Assembly: GCF_002197845.1 (NCBI RefSeq)
Contig: NZ_NIDE01000001.1
Coordinates: 372,001 to 436,000, forward strand
DNA length: 64,000 nucleotides
Reading direction: 5' to 3'
Source of the DNA: Fimbriiglobus ruber
GTDB lineage: Bacteria; Planctomycetota; Planctomycetia; Gemmatales; Gemmataceae
In this document: positions 41,781 to 50,336 of the stretch, in pieces
Layout: each line of letters opens with the position of its first letter
Position numbering within the stretch: the first letter of the stretch is position 1
Program-made: the position numbers and the translations under genes
Notes under the pieces: generated by a model
Database searches by the model: none
The model's input: only the letters and a program-made list of their open reading frames with translations
What the model was told of the DNA's origin: nothing

Positions 41781-42836
41781 TTACTGCTTGGATTTCGGCC
41801 TCGGGCCGCCTCGGGAGCCGAGTGTCACTTTCAGCGAGAGTTTCTTTTCGCCGCGTTCGACATCGACAACAATCTCGTCCCGCGGCGCGAAAGCTGTCAA
41901 AATGACGCGGATTTCATCGCGGGTCGACACTTTTTCCTTATTGATCTTGAGGACCGTATCGCCGATCTTGATCCCGGCTTTGTCGGCCGGGCCGCCTTCG
42001 TCGACACTCTTCACAGTGATCGTGTCCTCTCCTTCTTCCAGAGTCCAACCAAAGGTGACACGATTCGGGCTCGACTTGCCGACGACTTCCCCTTTCGACA
42101 GTTTTTCCCATTCGTTCTTGAACGCCTCGGCCGGCACGTGCATGTTATTTTCCAGGAACAGCCCGATCCGGCTGTGGATGCCAATGACTTTACCGTTCAG
42201 GTCGTAGAGCGGTCCACCCGAGTCTCCCCCCACGAGCGTGCAATCGGTTCGAAGGGCTGTTTCTTCGGAGTTGTGGGCTTCGAATCGCCCGAGGCGGAGC
42301 GGCGGCGGCCGGTCGCGTTTGGGGCCGCCCGGGTGGCCCAAGGCGATGACCCACTGGCCAACTTTTAGCCCCTTGGAGTCCCCCAGGATGGCGAACGGCC
42401 AGCGCCCTTCCGCCGCGCCGGGCCACTTTGCGTCTTTCGGCGGTTTGTCCGTAATTCGCACCATGCCGCTGTCAATCTTTTCGTTGACCCCGAGCGACTT
42501 GCCGTTGACGAACGTGCCGTCGGGGAGGACGACCTTCAGCGACGTCCCCGGTTTTCCGATGACGTGCGCGGCCGTCAGGATCAGCCCATCCTCGTTGACG
42601 ATCACGCCACTGCCGGCCGACATGCCGACGATCAAGCCGACCGTGGCCGGCATGACTTTTTCTGTAACTTGTTTGACTTTGGCTTCGAGAGCCTTTAATT
42701 CGTCCCGCGACTCGGGAGAGGTCGTGCGGGCGGGATCCCATTCGGTGGCAGCATTGGCTCGGGCGGTTGAGAGAGGGAAGGCAATGCAAACGAAAGCCGC
42801 GGCTAAAATCGGCCGCAAGTACCTTGTGGCGGTCAT
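41781..42836 (-). CDS. HtrA/DegP-like periplasmic serine protease
   Basis: This 351-residue protein has a signal peptide (ending ARANA). The triad is H91 in ILTAAHV, D122 in KIDSGMVRI and S206 in GGDSGGPL. One PDZ domain follows at residues about 265-345 (TITVKSVDEGGPADKAGIKIGDTVLKI). Such proteases remove misfolded envelope proteins. It is upstream of the degenerate homologue on the same strand with a 90-bp gap, so the two may be cotranscribed. Confidence 0.9.
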   Translation of the reverse strand: MTATRYLRPILAAAFVCIAFPLSTARANAATEWDPARTTSPESRDELKALEAKVKQVTEKVMPATVGLIVGMSAGSGVIVNEDGLILTAAHVIGKPGTSLKVVLPDGTFVNGKSLGVNEKIDSGMVRITDKPPKDAKWPGAAEGRWPFAILGDSKGLKVGQWVIALGHPGGPKRDRPPPLRLGRFEAHNSEETALRTDCTLVGGDSGGPLYDLNGKVIGIHSRIGLFLENNMHVPAEAFKNEWEKLSKGEVVGKSSPNRVTFGWTLEEGEDTITVKSVDEGGPADKAGIKIGDTVLKINKEKVSTRDEIRVILTAFAPRDEIVVDVERGEKKLSLKVTLGSRGGPRPKSKQ

Positions 42837-43240
42837 AGTTGTCCGACTCCCGGCTGGGTCATATCGGCTCCTACTTAACTTCTACACCATTTTAGACCAG
42901 AAACTTTCGCCGTTCGATACGGTCGGCGCGAAAAAAGTCGAAACTCGTCGCCAGCCGCACCGGACGAGAAGGAGCAACTGGGGCGGGCGCTCGAAATCGG
43001 ATGATCTCGCGGAGCCGGGGCAAGGGAAGTGAAAGACTGCGAAAAAGCCCGAAAATGATTCAAGGAAAAGCGTCAGTTTGCCAGACCGGTTCGGGGATCA
43101 AATCAATGGTTCCTGCTTCGTGAGCCGGAACGTGAAAGGCGAAATGTGCCGCGGGGGGCGTCGGGACATGTGGTGTCCCGACGCCCCCGCGGCAACCCGA
43201 CCGGGCGAATGACAACTTTCCGCCGCGGCGAATCGGCTTA
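42837..43240. other. Intergenic region, 404 bp
   Basis: It contains the terminator at 43148-43192 and presumably the promoter of the HtrA gene near 42840-42900, which is AT-rich. No gene seen. Confidence 0.5.
43148..43192 (-). terminator. Strong GC hairpin after the isomerase-like gene
   Basis: A stem of about 20 bp (GCCGCGGGGGCGTCGGGACA-like arm against its complement, one unpaired G) spans 43148-43192 with a 5-nt loop. It lies 49 bp past the stop of the gene at 43241 on the minus strand. Confidence 0.65.
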
Positions 43241-44002
43241 TTAAACCAGGGATTCGAGCAGGTATTTCAGCTTCCGCACTTCGGGTTCGATCGGGAACGG
43301 GTTGTCGGGCACGTCGCGGATGTCGACGGTAAACGCGCGGTCGTAGCGGAAGCGATCCAGCTGCGTGACGATCCGCCCGTATTCGATTTCACCCTGCCCG
43401 ACGCGGACCTGGAAGTGCTCGGGCGCCTTCCCACTGTCCCGCAGGCGGACGTGTCGGACGAGCGGGAATAGCGAGTCGTAATTCGCCGGGGCGTGCGGGC
43501 CGCAGACGTAGTTGCTCGGGTCGAGGGTGATGCCCAGCCCCGCCACCTTCCGACAGAGTTCGACGGCCCCGGCGGGGTCCGCCGTCAGCGTGTCCGCCCG
43601 CGTCTCGATCGTGAGGATGACCCCCTCGCCCTCGGCGATCTTCGACCACTCCTGCAGTCGAGTGATTTCGGCCGACAAGTCGCTCCCGGCCGGGGCCGTG
43701 GCGACTGTCAATACCGGAACCGCGAGGACTCGAGCCAGCCGCGCGACGGCGCGGAGTTGCCCCCGGGTTTCGACCGCGCCGGTGTCTCCGAACTCGAGGT
43801 GGAAGGCGGCGAAGGCTACGTTCGCGGCCTTCAACTTCTGGGCGATCTTGCCCGAGTCCGCGGCCACTTCCGATGGCCGGATGTGCGGCCCGGGTTCGTG
43901 GATCGCGAGGTCGGCCTTCGCGAACTTCATTTCCCGGATCACCCGCAGGGCTTCTTCGGTCGGATATTTGCTGAAGCAAAGCGTGGAACAGGCGACGAAC
44001 AA
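43241..44002 (-). CDS. Sugar-phosphate isomerase/epimerase-like TIM barrel
   Basis: A TTG at 44002 preceded by GAGGGG fits best and gives 253 residues, starting LFVACSTLCFSKYPTEEALR. The longer frame upstream reads as noise. Later segments (AAFHLEFGDTG, VILTIETRADT, GITLDPSNYVCG) follow the AP-endonuclease/xylose-isomerase superfamily with metal-binding Glu, His and Asp. Family members interconvert sugars or inositols. Substrate unknown. Confidence 0.75.
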   Translation of the reverse strand: MFVACSTLCFSKYPTEEALRVIREMKFAKADLAIHEPGPHIRPSEVAADSGKIAQKLKAANVAFAAFHLEFGDTGAVETRGQLRAVARLARVLAVPVLTVATAPAGSDLSAEITRLQEWSKIAEGEGVILTIETRADTLTADPAGAVELCRKVAGLGITLDPSNYVCGPHAPANYDSLFPLVRHVRLRDSGKAPEHFQVRVGQGEIEYGRIVTQLDRFRYDRAFTVDIRDVPDNPFPIEPEVRKLKYLLESLV

Positions 44003-44254
44003 GGCAGTCCCCTCCCGATCGGCGCGCCGGGGCGGCGCGCCTCCCCCAAACCGTTCCCGACCGCGGCCGACTTGCGGCCCACGCGATGGCCCGGAACGAC
44101 TCCCCCGAGTCCCAGGCGTATACCGATGAGAACGGACCGGACGCAAGCGTTTACCCCGGAAAATACCGAGAAATACGCTTGAAGTTGGCCTCCCGTTTTG
44201 CCGACGCGGCGGGTAAAACCGTTTCCCGTGGTGCGATCCGGTAGGGGGTGAAAA

Positions 44255-44593
44255 ATGGGCGAACAGCGCGGCCGTGAATGGGAACGGACTCTGGACGAGG
44301 TGGAGCGGGCGATCGGAGTCTGTTTGGCGTCCCTGGACGGTTACGAACAGAAGTTTGCGGAAGTGTTGGCCACCACACCTACGCCCGTCGGCGAACCGTC
44401 ACTCCCGGCTCCGATTCTCGCGGCCGGCTCGGACGACGGGTTCGCCACCCGTCTCGCGTCCGCGGGACAGTATTCCGAGGATGTTGAGAAGGTATTGGCC
44501 GAGCAGGAAACGGTGTGGGGCGAGTGGCGGAACGCACTCCTGGCGTGGCAACAGACGCTTGACATCCAGACGGCGGTGCAATTGGGGAGGTGA
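44255..44593 (+). CDS. Hypothetical helical protein
   Basis: This 112-residue protein (MGEQRGREWERTLDEVERAI onward) has helices at both ends and an Ala/Pro/Thr-rich linker (TTPTPVGEPSLPAP). The ending VWGEWRNALLAWQQTLDIQ suggests a coiled-coil partner role. It lies beside a repeat cluster. No family recognised. Confidence 0.5.
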   Translation: MGEQRGREWERTLDEVERAIGVCLASLDGYEQKFAEVLATTPTPVGEPSLPAPILAAGSDDGFATRLASAGQYSEDVEKVLAEQETVWGEWRNALLAWQQTLDIQTAVQLGR

Positions 44594-44719
44594 AGGTGGC
44601 TGGTGGTGTGGTTACGGGTGAAGGTAGCGAGTGGCCGGCGCCCCGGGTTCGCCCATCCTGTCTGTTACCAACATCTCGAAAGAAGCCGGAATCTCTTTCA
44701 GCCGGCTGAAACTCCGGCA

Positions 44720-44985
44720 TCGGTTTTTACCAAACGAACCCATTCCCGTCGGGACTCATGCCCCGATCGTGGTTCCGGCGTGGTTCCGGGACCGGTTTTT
44801 ACCAAACGAACCCAATTCGCATCATCTGATCGTGATTTGAGGCTGGTCGCCTGCGATCCCCCAACACCGATTTTTACCAAACGAACCCAATTTCGTCCGG
44901 GTTCAACCCTCGATCCCGGTTTCCCCGCAGTCCCGGGCATCGGCTTTTACCAAACGAACCCAATTTCGTCCGTCCGAGTGTCGGG
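44720..44985. repeat. Tandem cluster of four 72-75-bp repeat units
   Basis: The core ACCAAACGAACCCA starts at 44729, 44801, 44876 and 44949, each preceded by TTTT and mostly followed by ATTCG or ATTTCGTCC. Cores are conserved while the sequence between them diverges. Frames through the cluster read as FTKRTQF or FYQTNPI, a string I recall in many spurious planctomycete protein predictions. It is noncoding. Confidence 0.8.
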
Positions 44986-45080
44986 TACCCTACCCAAGCA
45001 ATGTCCCACCCACCTCGCGAACACACGTACAGGATAACCGTCGGGGCACGGTTCACACCGGGAATCCCGGAACGACCTGC

Positions 45081-45208
45081 GAGTTGTTGGTCAGAGATCG
45101 GCGTTCGCGGACCGGCTGAAGCCGGGACTCCGACCCCAGAGCCGCTGGTTCGGCGTTGGAGTCCCCGGCTTCAGCCGGTCTTCCTTGGCTATCTACTACC
45201 AACAACTC
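45081..45208. repeat. Inverted-repeat element
   Basis: Outer arms GAGTTGTTGGT (45081-45091) and ACCAACAACTC (45198-45208) are exact complements. Inner arms at about 45110-45132 and 45158-45180 (ACCGGCTGAAGCCGGGACTC against its near complement) add a second inverted repeat. The whole is a nested palindrome with no gene, resembling a small nonautonomous or REP-like element. Confidence 0.65.
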
Positions 45209-45367
45209 CGCAACATACTGATGGTGCGGGAGCAGTACTCCGGGGGTTCTGATTCCTCGCCGTTGGGACCATTGTCGCGTCCCGTGAGATGTCGCGAATA
45301 TTGCGTGTCTCACAGGGACGACCGGGCTCCAGCCGTGCGATTCTGCGACACTTCTTCCCGACACGAA

Positions 45368-46306
45368 TCACGAACTCTTTTGCCACCGCTGCCAGGCCAG
45401 CCCGGGACGATCGACGCGGAATTGCACGACGCGCAGGTGTTCGACTTCGGTGACGTAGGCCGTTCGCCCGTCCGGGCCGCCGAAGCAGATGTTGCTCGGT
45501 TTCTTCCCGAGTACGTCGATTTCCTTGAGTACTTTGCCGTCGGGCGTCAACTTCACTACGGTGCCTTTGCCGTGCCGGGTGATGTAGAGGTTGCCGTCGA
45601 CGTCGCACCGCATCCCGTCGAAGCCGTGATCCTCGAACTTCTTCACGAGTCGTTTTTCGCCGAGCCCGTCGCCGGTGACGGGAAACGCCCAGACGTTCTT
45701 CTGGACGGACTCGTTCGCGTACAACGTTTTCCCGTCCGGGCTGAGATCGATGCCGTTCGTTGTGCCCATGTCCGTAGCAACTTTCTTGAACTTCCTGTCT
45801 TTCCCGACCCGCCAGAGTTGGCCCGTCCCGTTCTTCCAACTCGGGTCGCTGGCGTAAATCGTGCCGTCCTGGGCGATGGCCAGGTCGTTCGGCTGATTCA
45901 TCGACGGCTCGTGGGCGTACACGGTGATTGCCTTCGTCTTGGGGTCGATCTGCAGGACGTTGTGTTCCACGTAATCGGCCACGTACATCGTTCCGGCCCT
46001 GTCGAACACGATCCCGTTGCCGACGCTTTTGCCCGGGAGACTCACCCAGACTTCGGGCTTACCGCCCGGGGCGATCTTCGCGATGTCCCCCTCTTTGGCG
46101 AGGTTGACCACGTACAAGTTTCCGGCCGCGTCGCACCCCGGTCCTTCGATCCCGGGCGTGAAACCGCCCTTCTCCGTCAAGGGTGTCGCGACGAACAGCG
46201 CACCGGCGTCGTCCGCCCGAATAGTGGATTGAGACGACGCGGCAATGCCGGCTACGCCAACCGCGGCGGCTCCGAGGAATTGTCTGCGGGTCGAGACGGG
46301 ATTCAT
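45368..46306 (-). CDS. SMP-30/gluconolactonase-like beta-propeller, Tat-exported
   Basis: This 312-residue protein starts MNPVSTRRQFLGAAAVGVAG, a Tat signal (RRxFLG). The rest has NHL/SMP-30-type blades: GCDAAGNLYVVNLAKEGDI, GIVFDRAGTMYVADY, GIDLSPDGKTLYANE and GMRCDVDGNLYITRHG. The last ones carry the metal-site-like Asn/Asp. Such proteins are lactonases or binding proteins. Substrate unknown. Confidence 0.8.
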   Translation of the reverse strand: MNPVSTRRQFLGAAAVGVAGIAASSQSTIRADDAGALFVATPLTEKGGFTPGIEGPGCDAAGNLYVVNLAKEGDIAKIAPGGKPEVWVSLPGKSVGNGIVFDRAGTMYVADYVEHNVLQIDPKTKAITVYAHEPSMNQPNDLAIAQDGTIYASDPSWKNGTGQLWRVGKDRKFKKVATDMGTTNGIDLSPDGKTLYANESVQKNVWAFPVTGDGLGEKRLVKKFEDHGFDGMRCDVDGNLYITRHGKGTVVKLTPDGKVLKEIDVLGKKPSNICFGGPDGRTAYVTEVEHLRVVQFRVDRPGLAWQRWQKSS

Positions 46307-46407
46307 GGCGGATACCTGGGGTGTGGACCGGGGGGGAGGGACCGCCGACTGTACCCAGTATCCGGGGCGACATCAATGATCCCGAGCGGTCACAGAACGG
46401 GAGCGTC

Positions 46408-46563
46408 GCGCTCGGCGCGGGTCTCCGGCCCCACCGTTCGGCCGACCGCAGGTCTCCCCGCCTGACCCACGCCGCGCGAGATACCGACCGGATGGGCGAG
46501 CGCTGCAGGACGGGAGACCTGCGGTCGGGCCGAACGGCGGGGTCGGAGACCCGCGCCGAGCGC
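46408..46563. repeat. Long inverted repeat, about 52-bp arms
   Basis: The left arm (46408-46459, starting GCGCTCGGCGCGGGTCTCC) is nearly the exact reverse complement of the right arm (46511-46563), with one inserted G and two mismatches. The loop is about 51 bp. It fills the gap between two minus-strand genes. It may act as a terminator or be a miniature inverted-repeat element. Confidence 0.8.
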
Positions 46564-46604
46564 CTGTGCGGGGGGCGATTGCGACAAGATGTTTACTGGC
46601 CGCC

Positions 46605-47396
46605 TCATGAGGCAGCGTCTTTCCCGAGTGCGCCGCGGATGGTCCCGAAGCACCGCCGCAACGCTTGCTGGTAGATCCACAGGTCGGCGAGGTAAACGAG
46701 CATCCGGAAACCGTTGGCCGGGCCGGCGGCGAGTTCCGCCACGTCGAGCCCGGCGAGCGTCGCCGCCTTCCCGTGCTTGTGACAGGCGTCGACCACCCGT
46801 TTGACCGCGTCCGTGAATTTCGGGTGGTCGAACTGTCCCGGGATGCCGAGCGACGTCGTCAGGTCGAACTGGCCGATCCAGAGGGCGTCGACGCCCGCGA
46901 CCGCCGCGATCGCGTCGACGTCCGCCAACCCCTCGATCGTCTCGATCTGGGCTACGACGAGCAGGTTTTCGTTCGCCCGCCGCGTTTTCTCTCCCTGGTC
47001 TCCGGCCTTGTAGTCGTCGTGGGACATGGCGAACGCACAGCCCCGCTTGCCCAGCGGCGGGTACAGAGCGCATTCGATCGCGTACCGGATTTGCTCTTCC
47101 GAGTTGACGAGCGGGATCAGCAGTCCCATTGCCCCGACGTCCATCGCGTGGGCGATGTGGTGGTAGTCCGTGACCGGGGGGCGGACGATCGGGACCAGGT
47201 CGACGCTGCGGGACGTGGCGATCAGCATCTTGATCGTTTCGAGCGACCAGCCCGTGTGTTCCATGTCGAACACGGCGAACTCGGCTCCGGCCTCCGCGGA
47301 GAGGCGGCCGATCCCGGTCGTGGCGAACTCCATGCACATGACACCCATCGACACACCGCCGGCACTCAGACGCTTTTTGACGGGGTTGTCTCTCAT
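46605..47396 (-). CDS. HpcH/HpaI family aldolase
   Basis: The start MRDNPVKKRL at 47396 gives 263 residues. FAVFDMEHTGWSLE, DLVPIVRPPVTDYHHIAHAMD, VAQIETIEGLADVDAIAAVAGVDALWIGQFDLTTSLG are the family hallmarks, with Glu and Asp as metal ligands and an Arg in VRPP. Members cleave 4-hydroxy-2-oxo acids to pyruvate plus an aldehyde, using a divalent metal. The natural substrate is not visible. Confidence 0.9.
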   Translation of the reverse strand: MRDNPVKKRLSAGGVSMGVMCMEFATTGIGRLSAEAGAEFAVFDMEHTGWSLETIKMLIATSRSVDLVPIVRPPVTDYHHIAHAMDVGAMGLLIPLVNSEEQIRYAIECALYPPLGKRGCAFAMSHDDYKAGDQGEKTRRANENLLVVAQIETIEGLADVDAIAAVAGVDALWIGQFDLTTSLGIPGQFDHPKFTDAVKRVVDACHKHGKAATLAGLDVAELAAGPANGFRMLVYLADLWIYQQALRRCFGTIRGALGKDAAS

Positions 47397-47466
47397 CGTT
47401 TCTTTCTCCGAGAACGGCACGCAATGAAGATAGGGCGGCGTTTCGCCGCGGTTCCGGCCCGAAGGG

Positions 47467-49737
47467 TCATTTTTTCGGGGCGTATCGACTGCGGTCGAGA
47501 AGGGCCGTTGTCAGTGTGCGGTCGAGTGCGGTCGCGCGGTCGAAGTCGGCCCGGGCTTGGGGCTGGCGCCCGAGTTCGGTTTGCGCCAGCCCGCGGTTGA
47601 AGTAGCACCACGCGGACTGTGGCGCGATGGCGACGCAAGCCGAGAACGCCGACAGGGCACCCGTCGGGTCGCCGAGTCTCAGGCAGCACACGCCCTGGTA
47701 GTAGTTCGCCCACAGCGACCGGGGGTCGAGGGCGATCGCGCTGTCGAGGTCCGCCGCCGCACCCTTCGCGTCACCCGCCCCCAATTTCGCCCGCCCGACC
47801 GCCAGGTGTTCCCACGCGGTTCGCGGTCGGGCGGCCTGGGCGAGCCGGTCGGCCTCGGCGGCCATGTCCATCAACCCGAGCGCGCGGGCGTGGTTCGCCC
47901 GTTCGAGGTACAAGACGCCGCTAGCTCCCAACAGGGACTCGGCCTGGGCCAGCGTCTCAAGGGCGCGGCGGCGGTCGTCAGTCTTGGAGTCCGGGGCCGC
48001 GAGACTGGCGTCGAGGTAAGCGGTCATGATGCCGAGGTCGAGCAGGTCGGCCCGCCACTGTTGTTCGAGGTCCGCGGACGCCTGACCTTCGAGGTTCCGG
48101 ACGACCGATTCCCGTTCGGCCCACACCGCCCGGCAGAGTTCCGCAACCTTTCGCGCCTCGTCCGGGGCCAGAACTTCGGCCGCGTACATCGGGCGGACCC
48201 GCTCGCAAAGGGCGTGCAATTCGGTCACGGCCAGCCCGCGCTCGGTCGCCCGCTTGCCGGCTTTGACGCGGGCAGTCAGGTCGTACTGGAACGGGACGCC
48301 TTGGGCCAGCGCTTCCGTGCCCCGGAACGCTTCCGCCGCCTCGGCCAAGCGGCCCTGCCGGAGAAAGCTCTCGCCTTCCTCGAGCGCGGTCCGGGCGCGC
48401 CCCACCTGCCGCTGGGCGTGGAGCGTCACCCCGGACCCGATCGCCGCGGTCGCGGCCACGGCGAGTACGAGCGAAAGGGCGTACGGGCGCCGGCGCCGCC
48501 ACTTGCGCCATCGCTCGTGAAAACTGCGGTTTCGCACCCCGCGGAGCGGGAGGTCGGCCATGTGCCTTCGCAGGTCCGCGGCCAACTCGGCGGCCGTCGG
48601 GTAGCGCCGGGCCGCGTCGGTTTCCGTGCAGTGGGCGAGAACGTCGGCGAGCCCGACGGAGACGATTTCCCCGTCGTCGGCCGGGCCCTGGTACCGGAGC
48701 GCCTCAGTGAGCAACACCCCGAGGGCGTACACGTCGGCCCGCGCGTCGACCGCGCCCGGGACGGGGTCGCCCGTGCGGACCGCGTCGAGTGCGGCGAGCT
48801 GTTCGCCCGGCATGTACCCCGGCGTGCCGCCGATCCAGGTCGGGGCCGATTCGCCGGCCCGGAGCGGGGGCCGCGCGAGGTGGAAATCGAGGAGCATCGG
48901 CACGCCGTCGGCCGCGAGCAGGACGTTCGACGGTTTCAGGTCGAGGTGCAGCAGTCCGCGGTCGTGGGCGTATTGGAGGGCGTCGGCCAGACACGCCCCG
49001 ATCCAACAGACGGCCTCGACGAACGACGCCCGCCCGAGGAGCGCGCACGCCGGGCCGGGTTGCGGGACCGGGATGCCCGCCGGGGCCGGGGCCGCGGCCA
49101 GTGCGGCGAGGAGGAGCGCGCCGGACCGCCCGAGGGGCTCGCGTTTGGCGGTCGCGGTCAGCAATTCGGCGAGGGTCGCCCCGCCGAAGTACGGCATACA
49201 GAGCGCGCGGAGGCCGGCCGCCGGGAATTCGTGGGCGGAGTAAAGAGGGACGATGTGCGTGTGCTGGAGGCGGGCCAGCGAGAGGTGTTCGTTGCCCGCG
49301 TCGGGACCGAGTTTGAGGACGACGGGGCGGTCCGCGAGGCCGGATTGGGTGGCGAGGAAAACGCGCCCGTGGACGCCGCGGCCGAGTTCCGCGACGAGGC
49401 GAAACTCGCCGAGCATGTCACCCGGGACCGGGAACCGCGGGGCGGCCGGCGGTCCCAAAACGCGCTGACAATCCAGCAGTGCCGTGACCTGGGCCGCCCA
49501 CGCGGGGAAACGGGCGACCAGTTCCTCCGCGGCAACGTCTTCCCCGCCTTCCGTTCGGAGGGCGAGTTCTTCGGCGATGAGTTCGAGTGCGGCGTCGGGG
49601 CGGTGCCAGAGGTCGGGGTGGCGGTCGAGAAAATCTTCGGTCCGCAGCCGCCCGCCCGCCCGCCAGCGGGTCATCATTTCATCGGCCAACCGATCGACAA
49701 ACGACGACGGGGGGGCCGGCGACCCGGAAAGATTCAC
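47467..49737 (-). CDS. Ser/Thr protein kinase with TM segment and TPR domain
   Basis: A GTG at 49737 overlaps the sigma-factor stop (GTGA) and gives 756 residues. The kinase has LGRGVHGRVF (P-loop near 118-127), K142, HLDLKPSNVLL with D266 and N271, and LLDFHLARP where DFG is DFH (H286). GTPGYMPGEQ and ADVYALGVLLTE follow. A membrane helix lies at residues 418-440, and the C-terminal 300 residues are TPR-like (YYQGVCCLRLGDPTGALSAF, CYFNRGLAQTELGRQPQARADF). The His in DFG and Leu in HRD may weaken but need not abolish activity. It would signal at the membrane. Confidence 0.85.
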   Translation of the reverse strand: MNLSGSPAPPSSFVDRLADEMMTRWRAGGRLRTEDFLDRHPDLWHRPDAALELIAEELALRTEGGEDVAAEELVARFPAWAAQVTALLDCQRVLGPPAAPRFPVPGDMLGEFRLVAELGRGVHGRVFLATQSGLADRPVVLKLGPDAGNEHLSLARLQHTHIVPLYSAHEFPAAGLRALCMPYFGGATLAELLTATAKREPLGRSGALLLAALAAAPAPAGIPVPQPGPACALLGRASFVEAVCWIGACLADALQYAHDRGLLHLDLKPSNVLLAADGVPMLLDFHLARPPLRAGESAPTWIGGTPGYMPGEQLAALDAVRTGDPVPGAVDARADVYALGVLLTEALRYQGPADDGEIVSVGLADVLAHCTETDAARRYPTAAELAADLRRHMADLPLRGVRNRSFHERWRKWRRRRPYALSLVLAVAATAAIGSGVTLHAQRQVGRARTALEEGESFLRQGRLAEAAEAFRGTEALAQGVPFQYDLTARVKAGKRATERGLAVTELHALCERVRPMYAAEVLAPDEARKVAELCRAVWAERESVVRNLEGQASADLEQQWRADLLDLGIMTAYLDASLAAPDSKTDDRRRALETLAQAESLLGASGVLYLERANHARALGLMDMAAEADRLAQAARPRTAWEHLAVGRAKLGAGDAKGAAADLDSAIALDPRSLWANYYQGVCCLRLGDPTGALSAFSACVAIAPQSAWCYFNRGLAQTELGRQPQARADFDRATALDRTLTTALLDRSRYAPKK

Positions 49738-50336
49738 GCTTCCGTCCCGGTGTCGGGCCGGGTGGGGCGGGAGAGTGGTTCGCCTTTCAGGGCCAGTTCC
49801 CGGGAGAGCTGACGGAGGATTCGGCGAACACTCCCCTCGTGCAGGCCCGTCCGCGAGGCGATTTCCGTGAGCGTGAGCCCCTCCCGGCGGAGCCGAAGAA
49901 TGTCGTGGTGGGCGGCGGGGCAGAGGTCCAACATCTTGTTCCACAACTCGTCGGCTTGAACGACTTCGCTCGGCCGCGGGTCGGAGGCCGCAGCCGACGC
50001 CTCTAATTCCTCACCCGCGGGCCGTTCGTGTTCGGCGGCCCGCGCGAGGTGGCGCACGCGGCCAATCAACCGCCGACGGGCGATGGTCGCGAGCAGCGCG
50101 CGGAGCTGGTCGCGGTCTTCGAACCGCCAGCCGGCCCGGCCGAGGTGTTCCACGACCTGAACCCAGACCGATTGGACTACGTCGGCCGAATCGAATTTGG
50201 ACCGCAGGCGGTCCGAGAGTTGGTGGCGGACGACCGCGCGGAGGTAGGGGGCGTAGGTGGCAAAAAGGTCACTCGCGGCGTCGATATCGCCGCGACCGAG
50301 CTGTTCCAGGAGTTCGTCAGGAGGGCCGCCCGTCAT
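49734..50336 (-). CDS. ECF-type RNA polymerase sigma factor
   Basis: This 200-residue protein has sigma region 2 (VVRHQLSDRLRSKFDSADVVQSVW, the planctomycete ECF form) and region 4 (LRLRREGLTLTEIASRTGLHEGSVRRILRQL with the HTH). The upstream surface-protein gene overlaps its start by 20 bp, and the kinase starts in its stop codon. The three genes form one unit, so a kinase-linked ECF pathway, with no obvious classical anti-sigma, is likely. Confidence 0.9.
   Translation of the reverse strand: MTGGPPDELLEQLGRGDIDAASDLFATYAPYLRAVVRHQLSDRLRSKFDSADVVQSVWVQVVEHLGRAGWRFEDRDQLRALLATIARRRLIGRVRHLARAAEHERPAGEELEASAAASDPRPSEVVQADELWNKMLDLCPAAHHDILRLRREGLTLTEIASRTGLHEGSVRRILRQLSRELALKGEPLSRPTRPDTGTEA

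Noticed and set aside
44603-45037. A 144-codon frame with repeated FTKRTQ/FYQTNP strings
   Set aside because: It runs through the noncoding tandem repeat cluster; the repeated peptide comes from the DNA repeat and two frames look equally open.
47557-49812. A 751-codon plus-strand frame
   Set aside because: It is antisense to the kinase gene and has Arg/Gly/Pro/Ala-rich sequence without domains.
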